From Spiribacter sp. 2438 (lineage in GTDB: Bacteria > Pseudomonadota > Gammaproteobacteria > Nitrococcales > Nitrococcaceae), in assembly GCF_009676705.1 (NCBI RefSeq), contig NZ_CP046046.1, positions 992,001 to 1,056,000 on the forward strand: 64,000 bases of DNA, in the 5' to 3' direction. Of this stretch, positions 28,360-36,632 are shown one piece after another. Every line of letters begins with the position of its first letter. Positions within the stretch are counted from its first letter, which is position 1. The notes under the pieces were generated by a model. It was given only the letters and a program-made list of their open reading frames with translations. It was not told the DNA's origin and searched no databases. Position numbers and translations under genes: made by a program.

Positions 28360-29256
28360 ATGCAGATCCGGCGCCTGATTCCTGTTCTCTACGAGACCCC
28401 GGCCATCGCGCTGACCGCGTTGAAACTCTGGGTGAACCACAACCCGCTGGGAAATGCCGCCGCGCTGGCGTTTTACACCCTGTTCTCGGTGGCACCCATC
28501 ATGATCCTGGCGGTTGCCGCCCTGGGACTCATCATCGGCCCCGACGTGGCGGAAACCCGGCTGGTGGCCCAGGTGGAAATGGCCATCGGCGCGGAGGCTG
28601 CGCAGATGCTCAGCCAGATCATCGCCGATGCCCGCATTCAGGAGGCCGGCTGGCTTCCGACTCTGGCGGGTATTGGCGCCATGGTGGTGGGCGCGACCGC
28701 GCTGTTTGCCCAGCTACAGCGGGCTCTGAATGCGCTTTGGGAAGTGCCCCTCCCCCGAGGCAAGCGCCGTGTCGTCCGGCTGCTGATCAACCGGCTGCTG
28801 TCCCTGCTGCTGGTTGGCGCATTCGGGTTGCTGCTACTGGCCTCGGTAATCTCTACCGTCGCCATTCGCGCGCTGGCGCAATTCGCCGGAGAGTGGCTTC
28901 CCTTCGACCTGTCCCTGGCCGCCAAGCTGGAGCCAGTGGCCAGCGTGGCCCTGGTGGCGGTTTTTCTGGCGGCCATCTTTCGGTTTCTGCCCAATGTGGC
29001 CCCGGCCTGGCGTCATGTACTGCCGGCGGCGCTGGTCACCGCCCTGCTCTTCATGCCCGGGCGCGCCCTGATGGCCACCTACATCACGCTGATGGCACCG
29101 GCCTCTGCCTATGGAGCCGCCGGCTCACTAGTGGTCCTGCTGCTGTGGGTCTATGGCTCGGCGCTGATCATTCTCCTGGGAGCCGCCCTCACGAGAGCCC
29201 TCCACGAACACGAAACCGGCGACCACCACCGCGGCCGCCGGGTGCCGGCGCCCTGA
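28360..29256 (+). CDS. YihY/virulence factor BrkB family membrane protein
   Basis: An inner-membrane protein of about 298 residues with six predicted helices. The signature near the first helix is NPLGNAAALAFYTLFSVAPIMI, and the C-terminal helices carry YGAAGSLVVLLLWVYGSALIILLGA. The family was once called ribonuclease BN, but that activity belongs to another protein. I place the start at ATG 28360 because homologues begin about 30 residues before the first helix. A longer frame from ATG 28249, with a GGGGGA upstream, would overlap the preceding gene by 32 bases. Its end is 1 base from the convergent glyoxalase gene. Confidence 0.82.
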   Translation: MQIRRLIPVLYETPAIALTALKLWVNHNPLGNAAALAFYTLFSVAPIMILAVAALGLIIGPDVAETRLVAQVEMAIGAEAAQMLSQIIADARIQEAGWLPTLAGIGAMVVGATALFAQLQRALNALWEVPLPRGKRRVVRLLINRLLSLLLVGAFGLLLLASVISTVAIRALAQFAGEWLPFDLSLAAKLEPVASVALVAVFLAAIFRFLPNVAPAWRHVLPAALVTALLFMPGRALMATYITLMAPASAYGAAGSLVVLLLWVYGSALIILLGAALTRALHEHETGDHHRGRRVPAP

Positions 29257-29257
29257 A

Positions 29258-29794
29258 TCAGCGACCGAGATCCGGCAGACGGGCCGGTTCGATCACCTCG
29301 ATCCAGTAACCATCCGGGTCGCGGATGAAAGCGACATCCGGCAGCTTGCCCTGCTCGGGGCGCTTGATGAACTCGACCTCATTCTCGTCAAACCAGGCCA
29401 CGGCGGCATCCAGATCGGGCACGGCGATGCAGATGTGCCCAAAGCCCTGGGGTTCGGAATTGCCGTCGTGGAACTTCAGCTCCGGGTCATCCTCGCTGCC
29501 CCAGTTATGCGTGAGCTCCAGCAGACCGCGCTGAGAGAATGTCCAGACCGTCCGCTCACCCGCGTCCTCCGGCGGCTCGGCGCCTTCCTGCGGGCATTGC
29601 AGGAAATAGAGCGAAAAATTCAGTTCCTGGAAGTCCAGTCGCCGCAGCACCCGCATGCCCAGCACGCCGGTATAAAACGCCAGCGAGCGCTCCGGGTCCT
29701 TGATTCGCATCATGCTGTGGTTAAGGGTGAAGCCCCGGGTGACCTCGGCGGGCTGGTTGACAACCCCAGGGTGCTGCTCGGTGGTAAATGCCAT
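29258..29794 (-). CDS. gloA: Glyoxalase I (lactoylglutathione lyase)
   Basis: A 178-residue cytoplasmic metalloenzyme that converts the glutathione hemithioacetal of methylglyoxal to S-lactoylglutathione. All four metal ligands are visible: His26 (LNHSMM), Glu93 (LLELTHN), His120 (GFGHICIAV) and Glu166 (YWIEVIEP). The length and the long N-terminal half match the Zn-type, eukaryote-like class. I chose ATG 29794, with GGAG about 10 bases upstream, over a longer frame to 29836 that would run into the upstream terminator T run. It lies just after the terminator of the GMC oxidoreductase gene, so it probably has its own promoter or depends on read-through. Confidence 0.92.
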   Translation of the reverse strand: MAFTTEQHPGVVNQPAEVTRGFTLNHSMMRIKDPERSLAFYTGVLGMRVLRRLDFQELNFSLYFLQCPQEGAEPPEDAGERTVWTFSQRGLLELTHNWGSEDDPELKFHDGNSEPQGFGHICIAVPDLDAAVAWFDENEVEFIKRPEQGKLPDVAFIRDPDGYWIEVIEPARLPDLGR

Positions 29795-29824
29795 GGTTAG
29801 CGATCTCCGGTTGTTGGGATGGCC

Positions 29825-29857
29825 AAAAAAAAACACCGCCCAGCGAACCGGGCGGTG
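29825..29857 (-). terminator. Rho-independent terminator of the GMC oxidoreductase operon
   Basis: On the minus strand, an 8-bp GC-rich stem (29857-29850 with 29841-29834) with an eight-base loop is followed by nine T residues (plus-strand A run 29825-29833). It begins 12 bases after the GMC stop codon. Confidence 0.92.
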
Positions 29858-29869
29858 CTGAGGCTACGA

Positions 29870-31453
29870 TTAGATTGCCCGCTGCGACATCTGCTCTGCA
29901 ATGTACTCAGCCTGACGGATTGCCAGAGCCACGATGGTCAGCGTCGGGTTCTCCGCCGCTCCCGTGGTGAACTGGCTGCCATCCGAGATAAACAGATTGT
30001 CGATGTCGTGGGTCTGTCCGAACGCGTTACACACCCCGTCCCGCGCGTCGGCACTCATGCGACAGGTGCCCATGTTATGGGTAGACGGGTACGGTGGTGT
30101 CCGATAGACGTCCTTCGCCCCCGCGGCCCGATACACGGCCTCGCCCTGCTTGAAGGCGTGGTTGCGCATGGCCCGGTCGTTGGGGTGATCGTCGAAGTGG
30201 ACATTGGCCACCGGCATGCCGTACTGGTCCCTGGCATTGGCGTCCAGCGTAATCCGGTTGCGCTCCTGGGGCATATCCTCACCCACCAGCCACATGCCGG
30301 CCATGTGTGCATACTGGTCCATGGCGGCGGTGAAATCCCGTCCCCAGCCCCCCGGATTGAGGAACGCCGCCATGAACGGCAGGCCGAGCGACAGGGTTTC
30401 CATCTCGTAGCCGCCCACGAAGCCCCGGGACGGATCATTGATGGACTCGTCCTCAATAATGCCGGCCATGGTGGTGCCCTTGTACATGTGCACCGGTTCT
30501 TCGAAGGTCGCGTACACCGACCCGGTCATGTGGCGCATGTAATTGCGCCCCACCTGGCCGGAGGTATTGGCCAAGCCATCCGGGAACAGGTTTGAGGCCG
30601 AGTTCAACAGCATCCGCGGCGACTCGATGGAGTTGCCGGCCACCGCCACGGCCCGGGCCCGCTGACGCTGCTCGTCGCCGTTGGCATCGAAGTACACCAC
30701 CGCATTCACATGACCGGCACTGTCATGCTCAATCCGGGCCACGTGAGCTTCCGGCCGAATTTCCGCCCGGCCCGTAGAAAGGGCCATGGGAATTTCGGTG
30801 TAGAGCGTTGACCACTTCGCACCCGTGGCACAGCCCTGGAAGCAGAAGCCCCGCTGGGCACAGGCCGCCCGGCCGTCCCTGGCAACACTATTAATGGCCA
30901 TGTTGCCGGTATGGCAGCGCTCGTAACCCAGTGCCTTGGCCCCGGCGTGCATGACTTTAAAGTTGTTGTTGCCGGGCAGGCCCGGCCGTCCGCCGGTCCG
31001 GGTTACCCCCATCTTGTCTTCAGCACGGGCGTAATACGGCGCCAGGTCATCATAGCCGATGGGCCAGTCCAGCAGGTTGGCGCCATCCACCTGACCGTAT
31101 TCGGTCCGTACCTTGAACTCATGGGGCTGGAAGCGGAGGCTGGCTCCCGCCCAGTGGGTGGTGCTGCCGCCCACCGCCTTGACGATCCAGGACGGCAGGT
31201 TGGGGAAATCCCGGGCCACCCGCCAGGTGCCAGCCGTGGTGCGGTTGTCCAGCCACGCCAGCTGACCAAAGGAGGCCCACTCATCCGCGAGGAAGTCGCC
31301 CCGCTGATGCAGCTTGCCCGCTTCCAGCATCACCACATCGATGCCCTTGCGGGTCAGCTCGCGAGCCAGGGTCCCGCCGCCGGCGCCGGACCCGATGATC
31401 ACCACCACACTGTCGTCATCCAGGGCGAATGTATTCTGATTGTCGTAACTCAT
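29870..31453 (-). CDS. GMC family oxidoreductase (gluconate 2-dehydrogenase/choline dehydrogenase-like)
   Basis: A 527-residue FAD flavoprotein of the glucose-methanol-choline family. The N-terminal dinucleotide fold is VVIIGSGAGGGTLARELTR. The C-terminal HNMGTCRM segment and GAAENPTLTIVALAIR are typical of large subunits of membrane-bound sugar/gluconate dehydrogenases. It has no signal peptide of its own. The preceding gene encodes the Tat-exported small subunit, with which it probably crosses the membrane. GGAGGAGG lies 7 bases before the ATG and overlaps the small subunit stop. The substrate (sugar acid, polyol or alcohol) is unknown. No cytochrome c subunit gene is adjacent. Confidence 0.88.
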   Translation of the reverse strand: MSYDNQNTFALDDDSVVVIIGSGAGGGTLARELTRKGIDVVMLEAGKLHQRGDFLADEWASFGQLAWLDNRTTAGTWRVARDFPNLPSWIVKAVGGSTTHWAGASLRFQPHEFKVRTEYGQVDGANLLDWPIGYDDLAPYYARAEDKMGVTRTGGRPGLPGNNNFKVMHAGAKALGYERCHTGNMAINSVARDGRAACAQRGFCFQGCATGAKWSTLYTEIPMALSTGRAEIRPEAHVARIEHDSAGHVNAVVYFDANGDEQRQRARAVAVAGNSIESPRMLLNSASNLFPDGLANTSGQVGRNYMRHMTGSVYATFEEPVHMYKGTTMAGIIEDESINDPSRGFVGGYEMETLSLGLPFMAAFLNPGGWGRDFTAAMDQYAHMAGMWLVGEDMPQERNRITLDANARDQYGMPVANVHFDDHPNDRAMRNHAFKQGEAVYRAAGAKDVYRTPPYPSTHNMGTCRMSADARDGVCNAFGQTHDIDNLFISDGSQFTTGAAENPTLTIVALAIRQAEYIAEQMSQRAI

Positions 31454-31470
31454 TGTTCTGCCTCCTCCAC

Positions 31471-32028
31471 TTAGGCGCCAGGAATCGGGCCGCTGTCCAC
31501 CAGTGGCGGTTCGGGCAGCCAGGTCAGGTCATTGAAGCCACGGTAGAGATAGCCCGGATCGCCGAGCTCACCGCCGTAACCGAAGTGCCGGAAGGCCATT
31601 TCGTTGTTATACAGCGACACCACCGCAGTGGAGTGGACGTGGGAGAACAGATCCCCGCCGGCGATGGCGCGGACATGCATGAGCTGGTCTTCTTCGCTAA
31701 GTTCCAGCCAGTTACCGCCAGCGCGGTTATCCAGATGCTCGATGCCGTCCTGCAGGGTCGCCGCGATGGCAGGATCAGCCGCGTTGGCATCCAGATCCTT
31801 CACCACCAGGGCATAGACGGCATCTTCCAGCGTATCGTGGGGGAAGATATGACGCGTCAGGCGCAGCAGCACCTCGCCCTGATGGGCATTGAGGCTCTCC
31901 AGCTCCAGCGACCAGGCGCGGGACGGCGCCAGGATGGCGATGGGCATACTGGTCAAAGCCAGCGTTCCCATCAGTGTTGAGCCACTCCCTTTCAGGAAGC
32001 CTCGACGGCTCAGTTTCTGTTCCAACAT
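31471..32028 (-). CDS. Gluconate 2-dehydrogenase subunit 3 family protein, Tat-exported
   Basis: A 185-residue protein with a twin-arginine signal (LSRRGFLKGSGSTLMGTLAL, about residues 6-25), then a hydrophobic stretch and a probable cleavage near SRAWS. The mature part is the small-subunit (Gluconate_2-dh3) type, with the typical RLTRHIFPHDTLEDAVY and FGYGGELGDPGYLYRGF. It helps fold and export the FAD subunit encoded 17 bases downstream. GAGGAGAG lies 8 bases before the ATG. Confidence 0.86.
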   Translation of the reverse strand: MLEQKLSRRGFLKGSGSTLMGTLALTSMPIAILAPSRAWSLELESLNAHQGEVLLRLTRHIFPHDTLEDAVYALVVKDLDANAADPAIAATLQDGIEHLDNRAGGNWLELSEEDQLMHVRAIAGGDLFSHVHSTAVVSLYNNEMAFRHFGYGGELGDPGYLYRGFNDLTWLPEPPLVDSGPIPGA

Positions 32029-32053
32029 GATGGCACTCTCCTCTCAATGATGG

Positions 32054-32129
32054 GGATCCGATTCGTTGCCGGATCCTGTCATTAACCATAGGAGGGGCCA
32101 TTGCCGGATGGGTAGTAGCGTGGTACTAC
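32054..32129. promoter_or_regulatory. Two inverted repeats in the divergent region before the ribbon-helix-helix gene
   Basis: GGATCCG (32054-32060) and CGGATCC (32070-32076) form a perfect 7-bp inverted repeat with a 9-base gap. GTAGTA (32112-32117) and TACTAC (32124-32129) form a 6-bp repeat with a 6-base gap. Both lie between the GMC-operon start and the divergent ribbon-helix-helix gene, where an autoregulator would bind. TTGCCG at 32101 with TACTAC 17 bases later is a weak promoter candidate overlapping the second repeat. Confidence 0.35.
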
Positions 32130-32176
32130 TTTAAAAAATCATTAACAAACCGTCACAACGGGGAGGAGAGAGGACC

Positions 32177-32464
32177 ATGTGCGAAGTCTATTCATCGACT
32201 CCGAGGAATCTTTACGAGTCCACTACCCGGTCGGTTCGACTGCATGGTTTCGTCACCAGTGTTCGCCTGGAGAACGAGTTCTGGACCATCCTTGAAGAAC
32301 TGAGCGCCAGCCAGGGGCTGTCCGTGCCCCAGTTCATCAGCGAAATTCATGATGAGGTGCTCGCCCGCCAAGGCGAAGTGCACAATCTGGCGTCTTTATT
32401 GAGGGTCTGCTGTGCCCGCTACATCGAACGGCGACAGAATCCGCCATCGGCAGTGGCGATCTAG
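32177..32464 (+). CDS. Ribbon-helix-helix domain protein
   Basis: A 95-residue protein whose central part (about 17-65) is a ribbon-helix-helix domain of the RHH_4 type: TRSVRLHGFVTSVRLENEFW, then ILEELSASQGLSVPQFISEI. The first strand would contact DNA and the helices dimerise. Such proteins are usually small repressors. It is divergent from the GMC oxidoreductase operon and preceded by two inverted repeats, so regulation of that operon or itself is the simplest idea. GGGGAGGAGAGAGG gives a strong ribosome-binding site. The stop is directly against the convergent MaoC-phosphotransacetylase gene. Confidence 0.83.
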   Translation: MCEVYSSTPRNLYESTTRSVRLHGFVTSVRLENEFWTILEELSASQGLSVPQFISEIHDEVLARQGEVHNLASLLRVCCARYIERRQNPPSAVAI

Positions 32465-33910
32465 TCACGCCATGGCCCTGGCCAACTCCGACCGCCCGGA
32501 CTCATCCGCATAATCGAGAAACCGGCGGGCGAGCCCGATCCCCGTGACCCGGGTGGGCACATCGTCTGCCCGGTCACTCATCACCACCGGCACTCTCAGA
32601 CCCATTAACAGGCCGGCGCCCCGAGCATCCGCCAGATGCCCGAGCTGCTTGACCAGCAGACTGGCGGCTTCGAGATCCGGGGCCACCAAAATGTCTGCCC
32701 GCCCCGCCACCTGGGAGTCGATGTGGCGAGCCTGGGCGCTGGCCGCTGAAATTGCGACGTCAAAGGCCATGGGCCCGTCCAGCAGCGCGCCTTTGATCTG
32801 CCCGCGATCCGCCATTTTGCAGACCGCCGCCGCGTCCAGTGTCGACGGCAGGTTCGGGTCAATGGTCTCGGATGAGGACAACAGCGCCACCCGGGGCGTC
32901 TCGATCTCCAGGGCGTGGGCCAGATCAATGGCGTTGCGAACGATGTCGCACTTGTCATAGAGGCTCGGGTGAATATTGATCTGCGGATCCGAGATCAATA
33001 GCGGACGCGGATAGGTGGGAACGTCAAAGGCCATTACGTGACTCGGCACCCGTTCGGTCCGCAACCCGGTCTCCCGGCGCATGACGGCATGCAGCACTTC
33101 ATCCCGGGGCAGTGCTCCCTTGATGATCATCTGAACATCGCCGGAGGCCGCGATTTCTGCCGCGCCCTCGGCCGCGGCATGGCTGTGCTGGGCATTGATG
33201 AGCTCGTAGCCCTCAATGTCCACTTCGGCCTCTTCCGCGGCCTCGCGGATGCGCGCCTGGGGTCCCACCAGGTAGGGCTCGATCAGATTCAACCGGGCAG
33301 CTTCCACCACCGAGCGCAGCGTTTCCGCATTCACCGGGTGAACCACCGCCGCCGTGACCGGCGCCTGATGCTCCCCATTGGCCAGCATTTCGGCCAGTCG
33401 TCCCCGCTCCGCCAGGCGGACACTGGGCATGGGCTTTCGCGGTCGACTGATTTTTTCGGTGGGAGCCAGTACCCGGGCCTCTCCGTCCAGCACCACCGTG
33501 CCGTCCTGGTTCAGGCACTCACAGGTAAAAATGATATGGCCCTTCTCGGGCAGCTTTTCCTTGACCGTGACCGTTACCGAGACCCGGTCACCGAGAGTGA
33601 CTGGTCCTCGAAACCGCAGGGTCTGCCCCAGATAGATGGTGCCGGGACCGGGCAGTTTGGTCCCCAACACCGTGGAGATGAGCGCCCCGCCCCACATACC
33701 GTGGGCAATCAACTCATTGAAGCGACTACTGCGGGCGAAGTCCTCGTCCACATGGGCCGGATTGACGTCGCCGGACATCACGGCGAACAGCTTGATGTCC
33801 TCCATGGTCAGGCGTTTTTCGAGGGTGGCGGTATCCCCTTCGCTGATCTCATCGAAGGTCCGGTTTTCGATGAGCTGAGTATTTCGCGGCATGCCCCGGG
33901 TTACGGTCAT
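32465..33910 (-). CDS. Bifunctional enoyl-CoA hydratase (MaoC) / phosphate acyltransferase
   Basis: A 481-residue fusion. Residues 10-150 are a MaoC-like hot-dog hydratase with the catalytic Asp and His in MSGDVNPAHVDEDFAR. Residues 165-481 are a phosphate acetyl/butyryltransferase domain (KGALPRDEVLHAVMRRETGL, LISDPQINIHPS, GALLDGPMAFDVAIS). The fusion is annotated across proteobacteria as enoyl-CoA hydratase/phosphate acetyltransferase, but its physiological acyl-CoA is uncertain. GGAGG lies 6 bases before the ATG. A FabI-like reductase gene lies 27 bases upstream in the same operon, which suggests a short acyl-chain route. No acetate kinase is adjacent. Confidence 0.88.
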   Translation of the reverse strand: MTVTRGMPRNTQLIENRTFDEISEGDTATLEKRLTMEDIKLFAVMSGDVNPAHVDEDFARSSRFNELIAHGMWGGALISTVLGTKLPGPGTIYLGQTLRFRGPVTLGDRVSVTVTVKEKLPEKGHIIFTCECLNQDGTVVLDGEARVLAPTEKISRPRKPMPSVRLAERGRLAEMLANGEHQAPVTAAVVHPVNAETLRSVVEAARLNLIEPYLVGPQARIREAAEEAEVDIEGYELINAQHSHAAAEGAAEIAASGDVQMIIKGALPRDEVLHAVMRRETGLRTERVPSHVMAFDVPTYPRPLLISDPQINIHPSLYDKCDIVRNAIDLAHALEIETPRVALLSSSETIDPNLPSTLDAAAVCKMADRGQIKGALLDGPMAFDVAISAASAQARHIDSQVAGRADILVAPDLEAASLLVKQLGHLADARGAGLLMGLRVPVVMSDRADDVPTRVTGIGLARRFLDYADESGRSELARAMA

Positions 33911-33937
33911 GACGAACCTCCAGCCGATTGAATGACC

Positions 33938-34726
33938 TCAGCCAATGACATGATCCCCGGCGTCCACATAGTGAACACCAGCGGTGACCCCAGCGCCGGC
34001 GTCCGACACCAGCCAGGCGGCCGTATGCCCGACATCATCGATGCTGGCCAGACGGCGCAATGGCGACCGGGAGGCGGCTTTCTCGGCCAGCTCATCGAAA
34101 TCCTTCAGCCCCGAGGCCGCGCGGGTATGAATTGGACCGGGGGAAACCGCATTCACCCGAACCCCCGCGGGGCCCAGCTCGGCTGCCAGATAACGGGTGA
34201 CACTCTCCAGCGCCGCCTTGACCGGCCCCATCAGGCTGTAATTGGGGATCACCCGATTGGCGCCGTCATAGCTCATGCACAGCAATGAGCCGCCATCACC
34301 CATCAAAGGCTCTGCGGCGCGGGCCAATCTAACAAATGAATGACAGGAGACATCCATGGCCAGGTTGAAACCTTCTATCGAAGAGTCCACCAGGCGTCCA
34401 TGCAGGTCCTCCAGGGGCGCGAAAGCCACGGAATGGACCACGAAATCCACTCGTCCCCAGCGCTCCCGGGCCCGGTCAAACAGGGCCTGGACCGAATCCG
34501 GGTCCTGCACATCACAAAGCCGGAGCTCGGGATCACCGAGGTCCGGCGCCAGTGGCGAAACATGACGCTCGGCCTTTTCCGAGGCGTAGGTGACGATCTG
34601 CTCCGCCCCCAAGGCGTTGAACGCCCGGGCGCAGCCATAAGCAATACTCTGCTGGTTAGCCAGGCCGAGTACGATTCCAACGCGGTTTTTCAGTGAAAAT
34701 GGCGAATCCGTTCCCGGCGCTGCCAT
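33938..34726 (-). CDS. fabI: Enoyl-[acyl-carrier-protein] reductase, FabI type
   Basis: A 262-residue short-chain dehydrogenase/reductase of FabI type that reduces enoyl-ACP with NADH. The cofactor start is GIVLGLANQQSIAYGCARA, in which FabI proteins keep the x-S-I-A-x-G pattern. The catalytic Tyr and Lys are in NYSLMGPVKAALES with the FabI spacing of six residues. NAVSPGPIHTRAASG follows. GGGAG lies 6 bases before the ATG. It shares a transcript with the MaoC-phosphotransacetylase gene, so it may be a specialised second FabI rather than the housekeeping enzyme. Confidence 0.85.
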   Translation of the reverse strand: MAAPGTDSPFSLKNRVGIVLGLANQQSIAYGCARAFNALGAEQIVTYASEKAERHVSPLAPDLGDPELRLCDVQDPDSVQALFDRARERWGRVDFVVHSVAFAPLEDLHGRLVDSSIEGFNLAMDVSCHSFVRLARAAEPLMGDGGSLLCMSYDGANRVIPNYSLMGPVKAALESVTRYLAAELGPAGVRVNAVSPGPIHTRAASGLKDFDELAEKAASRSPLRRLASIDDVGHTAAWLVSDAGAGVTAGVHYVDAGDHVIG

Positions 34727-34802
34727 CTGCGACTCCCGTCTTGCGGTATGTTGCAGTGCACACTAACCAGAAAGCGACAGGTATTGCAACGCAGCAAATC
34801 CC

Positions 34803-36563
34803 TCAGGCGGAAAGCGCGGCGGCCGGCTCCCGAAACTGCAATGCGGCCAGATGGGCGTACAGGGCATCCTGCTCCAGCAGCGCGCCATGGGTGCCCACCG
34901 CCCGCAGCTGTCCGTCCTCCAGCACCGCGATACGGTCGGCGTGCATCACCGTCGCCAGTCGATGGGCAATCACCACACTGGTACGACCCTGCAGCAGCCG
35001 CTCCAGGGCGGACTGTACCTGCCGCTCGCTCTCGGCATCCAGGCTGCTGGTGGCCTCGTCCAGCAACAGCACCGCCGGATCCCGCAGAATCGCTCGGGCG
35101 ATGGCCAGGCGTTGGCGCTGACCCCCCGAGAGCTGCACGCCACCGGGGCCGACCCAGGTGTCAAACCCCTCCGGCAGGGCCGCGACAAAATCCCCGCAAT
35201 TGGCCGCCCGGGCGGCGGCCTCAATCGCCTCATCAGTGGCCTGCGGGTCACCAAACCGGATGTTGCTGCGAACCGTGCCGGTAAATAGCACCGGGGACTG
35301 GGCCACCAACGCCGCCCGGGCGCGGATTTCCGCCGGATCCGCGTCGCGCAGGTCGACACCATCCAGTTGAATGCGGCCGGACTGGGGGTCGGCGAAGCGC
35401 AGCAGCAGCGAAATGAGGGTACTTTTGCCAGCTCCGGATGGCCCCACCAGCGCCAGCGTTTCTCCGCTTCGCACGGTCAGATCCAGGCCCCGCAGTGCCG
35501 GCGCCTCCGGGCGACTGGGATAGGCATAGGTGACTCCCTGCAACCGCAGCTCACCCCGGGGCGGATCCGGCAGGGCAATGGGGACTGCAGGCGGAGCAAT
35601 GGCGGCCTCGGCATCCAGCAGCTCAAACAGTCGTTCCGCGGCCCCAGAAGCCCGGAATACTTCGCCCGCCACCTCCGAGAGCACGCCCACCGCACCGGCC
35701 GCCAACACCGCATAAAAAACAAAGGCGGAAAGCTCACCGGCGCTCATGTCCCCGGCCAGGACCGCATGACCGCCTCGCCAGAGAATCAGCGCGACGCCAG
35801 TGAATGCGAGCAGCAACACCACGGCGTTGAGGCCGGCGCGCTGACGGATACGCCTGACGGCGGTGTGAAACGCCTCTTCAACCCGCACCGAGAAATCCCG
35901 CCGATCCACCGGCTCGTGGACAAATGCCTGAACGGTTTCGATTCCGCCCAGTGCTTCACCGGCATAACTGCCCACGTCGGCGATCCGGTCCTGACTGAGC
36001 CTCGAGAGCCGACGCACTCGCCGGCCGTAGAAAAACATCGGCGCGATCACCACCGGGATCCCAATAATGACCAGAGCCGTCAGCCCGGGGCTGGTGACCA
36101 CCAGCATGATCAGGGCGCCTGCCAGCATCAATGCATTGCGCAGCGCCATCGAGAACGTCGACCCGAGCATGCTCTGCAGTAGCGCGGTGTCGGTGGTCAT
36201 GCGGGATTGAATCTCGCCAACGCCATTGCGGGTGTAGAACTCCGGCTCCAGCGCCAGCAACCGATTGAACACGTCCCGCCGTAGATCTGCGGCAATGCGC
36301 TCGCCAATCCAGGTAATAAAGAAAAACCGCAGGGCGGATGCCGCTGCCAGAATGACCACAACCCCAGTGGTGAGCAGCAGCATGCGATCCAGGGTGCCGG
36401 GCGAGCGGGAGGCAAACCCCTCGTCAATCAGAAGCCGCAGGCCCTGGCCAATAGCCAGCACGCTGCCGGCGGCGACCAGCAATGCCGTGCCAGCCATGAG
36501 GGCCTGCGGCCAATAGGGCTTCAGGTAGCTGGCGAGACGGGCCAGTCCGGAGAGTTTCTGCAT
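34803..36563 (-). CDS. ABC transporter, fused permease/ATPase (MsbA-like exporter)
   Basis: A 586-residue half-transporter. The N-terminal membrane domain has six helices (about 15-305) and the C-terminal ABC domain has Walker A GPSGAGKST, signature LSGGQRQR, Walker B LLLDEATSSLD and the H-loop IAHRLATV. It works as a homodimer to export lipids, peptides or drugs; the best-known relatives are MsbA and LmrA. The ribosome-binding site GGAGG lies only 2 bases before the ATG, unusually close. No msbA partner gene such as lpxK is adjacent, so lipid A flipping is not supported by context. Confidence 0.88.
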   Translation of the reverse strand: MQKLSGLARLASYLKPYWPQALMAGTALLVAAGSVLAIGQGLRLLIDEGFASRSPGTLDRMLLLTTGVVVILAAASALRFFFITWIGERIAADLRRDVFNRLLALEPEFYTRNGVGEIQSRMTTDTALLQSMLGSTFSMALRNALMLAGALIMLVVTSPGLTALVIIGIPVVIAPMFFYGRRVRRLSRLSQDRIADVGSYAGEALGGIETVQAFVHEPVDRRDFSVRVEEAFHTAVRRIRQRAGLNAVVLLLAFTGVALILWRGGHAVLAGDMSAGELSAFVFYAVLAAGAVGVLSEVAGEVFRASGAAERLFELLDAEAAIAPPAVPIALPDPPRGELRLQGVTYAYPSRPEAPALRGLDLTVRSGETLALVGPSGAGKSTLISLLLRFADPQSGRIQLDGVDLRDADPAEIRARAALVAQSPVLFTGTVRSNIRFGDPQATDEAIEAAARAANCGDFVAALPEGFDTWVGPGGVQLSGGQRQRLAIARAILRDPAVLLLDEATSSLDAESERQVQSALERLLQGRTSVVIAHRLATVMHADRIAVLEDGQLRAVGTHGALLEQDALYAHLAALQFREPAAALSA

Positions 36564-36587
36564 GCCCTCCAGAGGGTAACACCGAAC

Positions 36588-36616
36588 GTCTGACGCGCCA
36601 TGCTGGCCCGTCAGAC
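36588..36616 (-). other. Stem-loop between cynS and the ABC exporter gene
   Basis: GTCTGACG (36588-36595) pairs perfectly with CGTCAGAC (36609-36616). After one mismatch, a further 4 bp (36597-36600 with 36604-36607) extends the stem with a three-base loop. It lies 17 bases after the cyanase stop. No T run follows, so it may be a factor-assisted terminator or an RNA-end stabiliser. Confidence 0.5.
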
Positions 36617-36632
36617 TTCCGCGATTCTGTCG

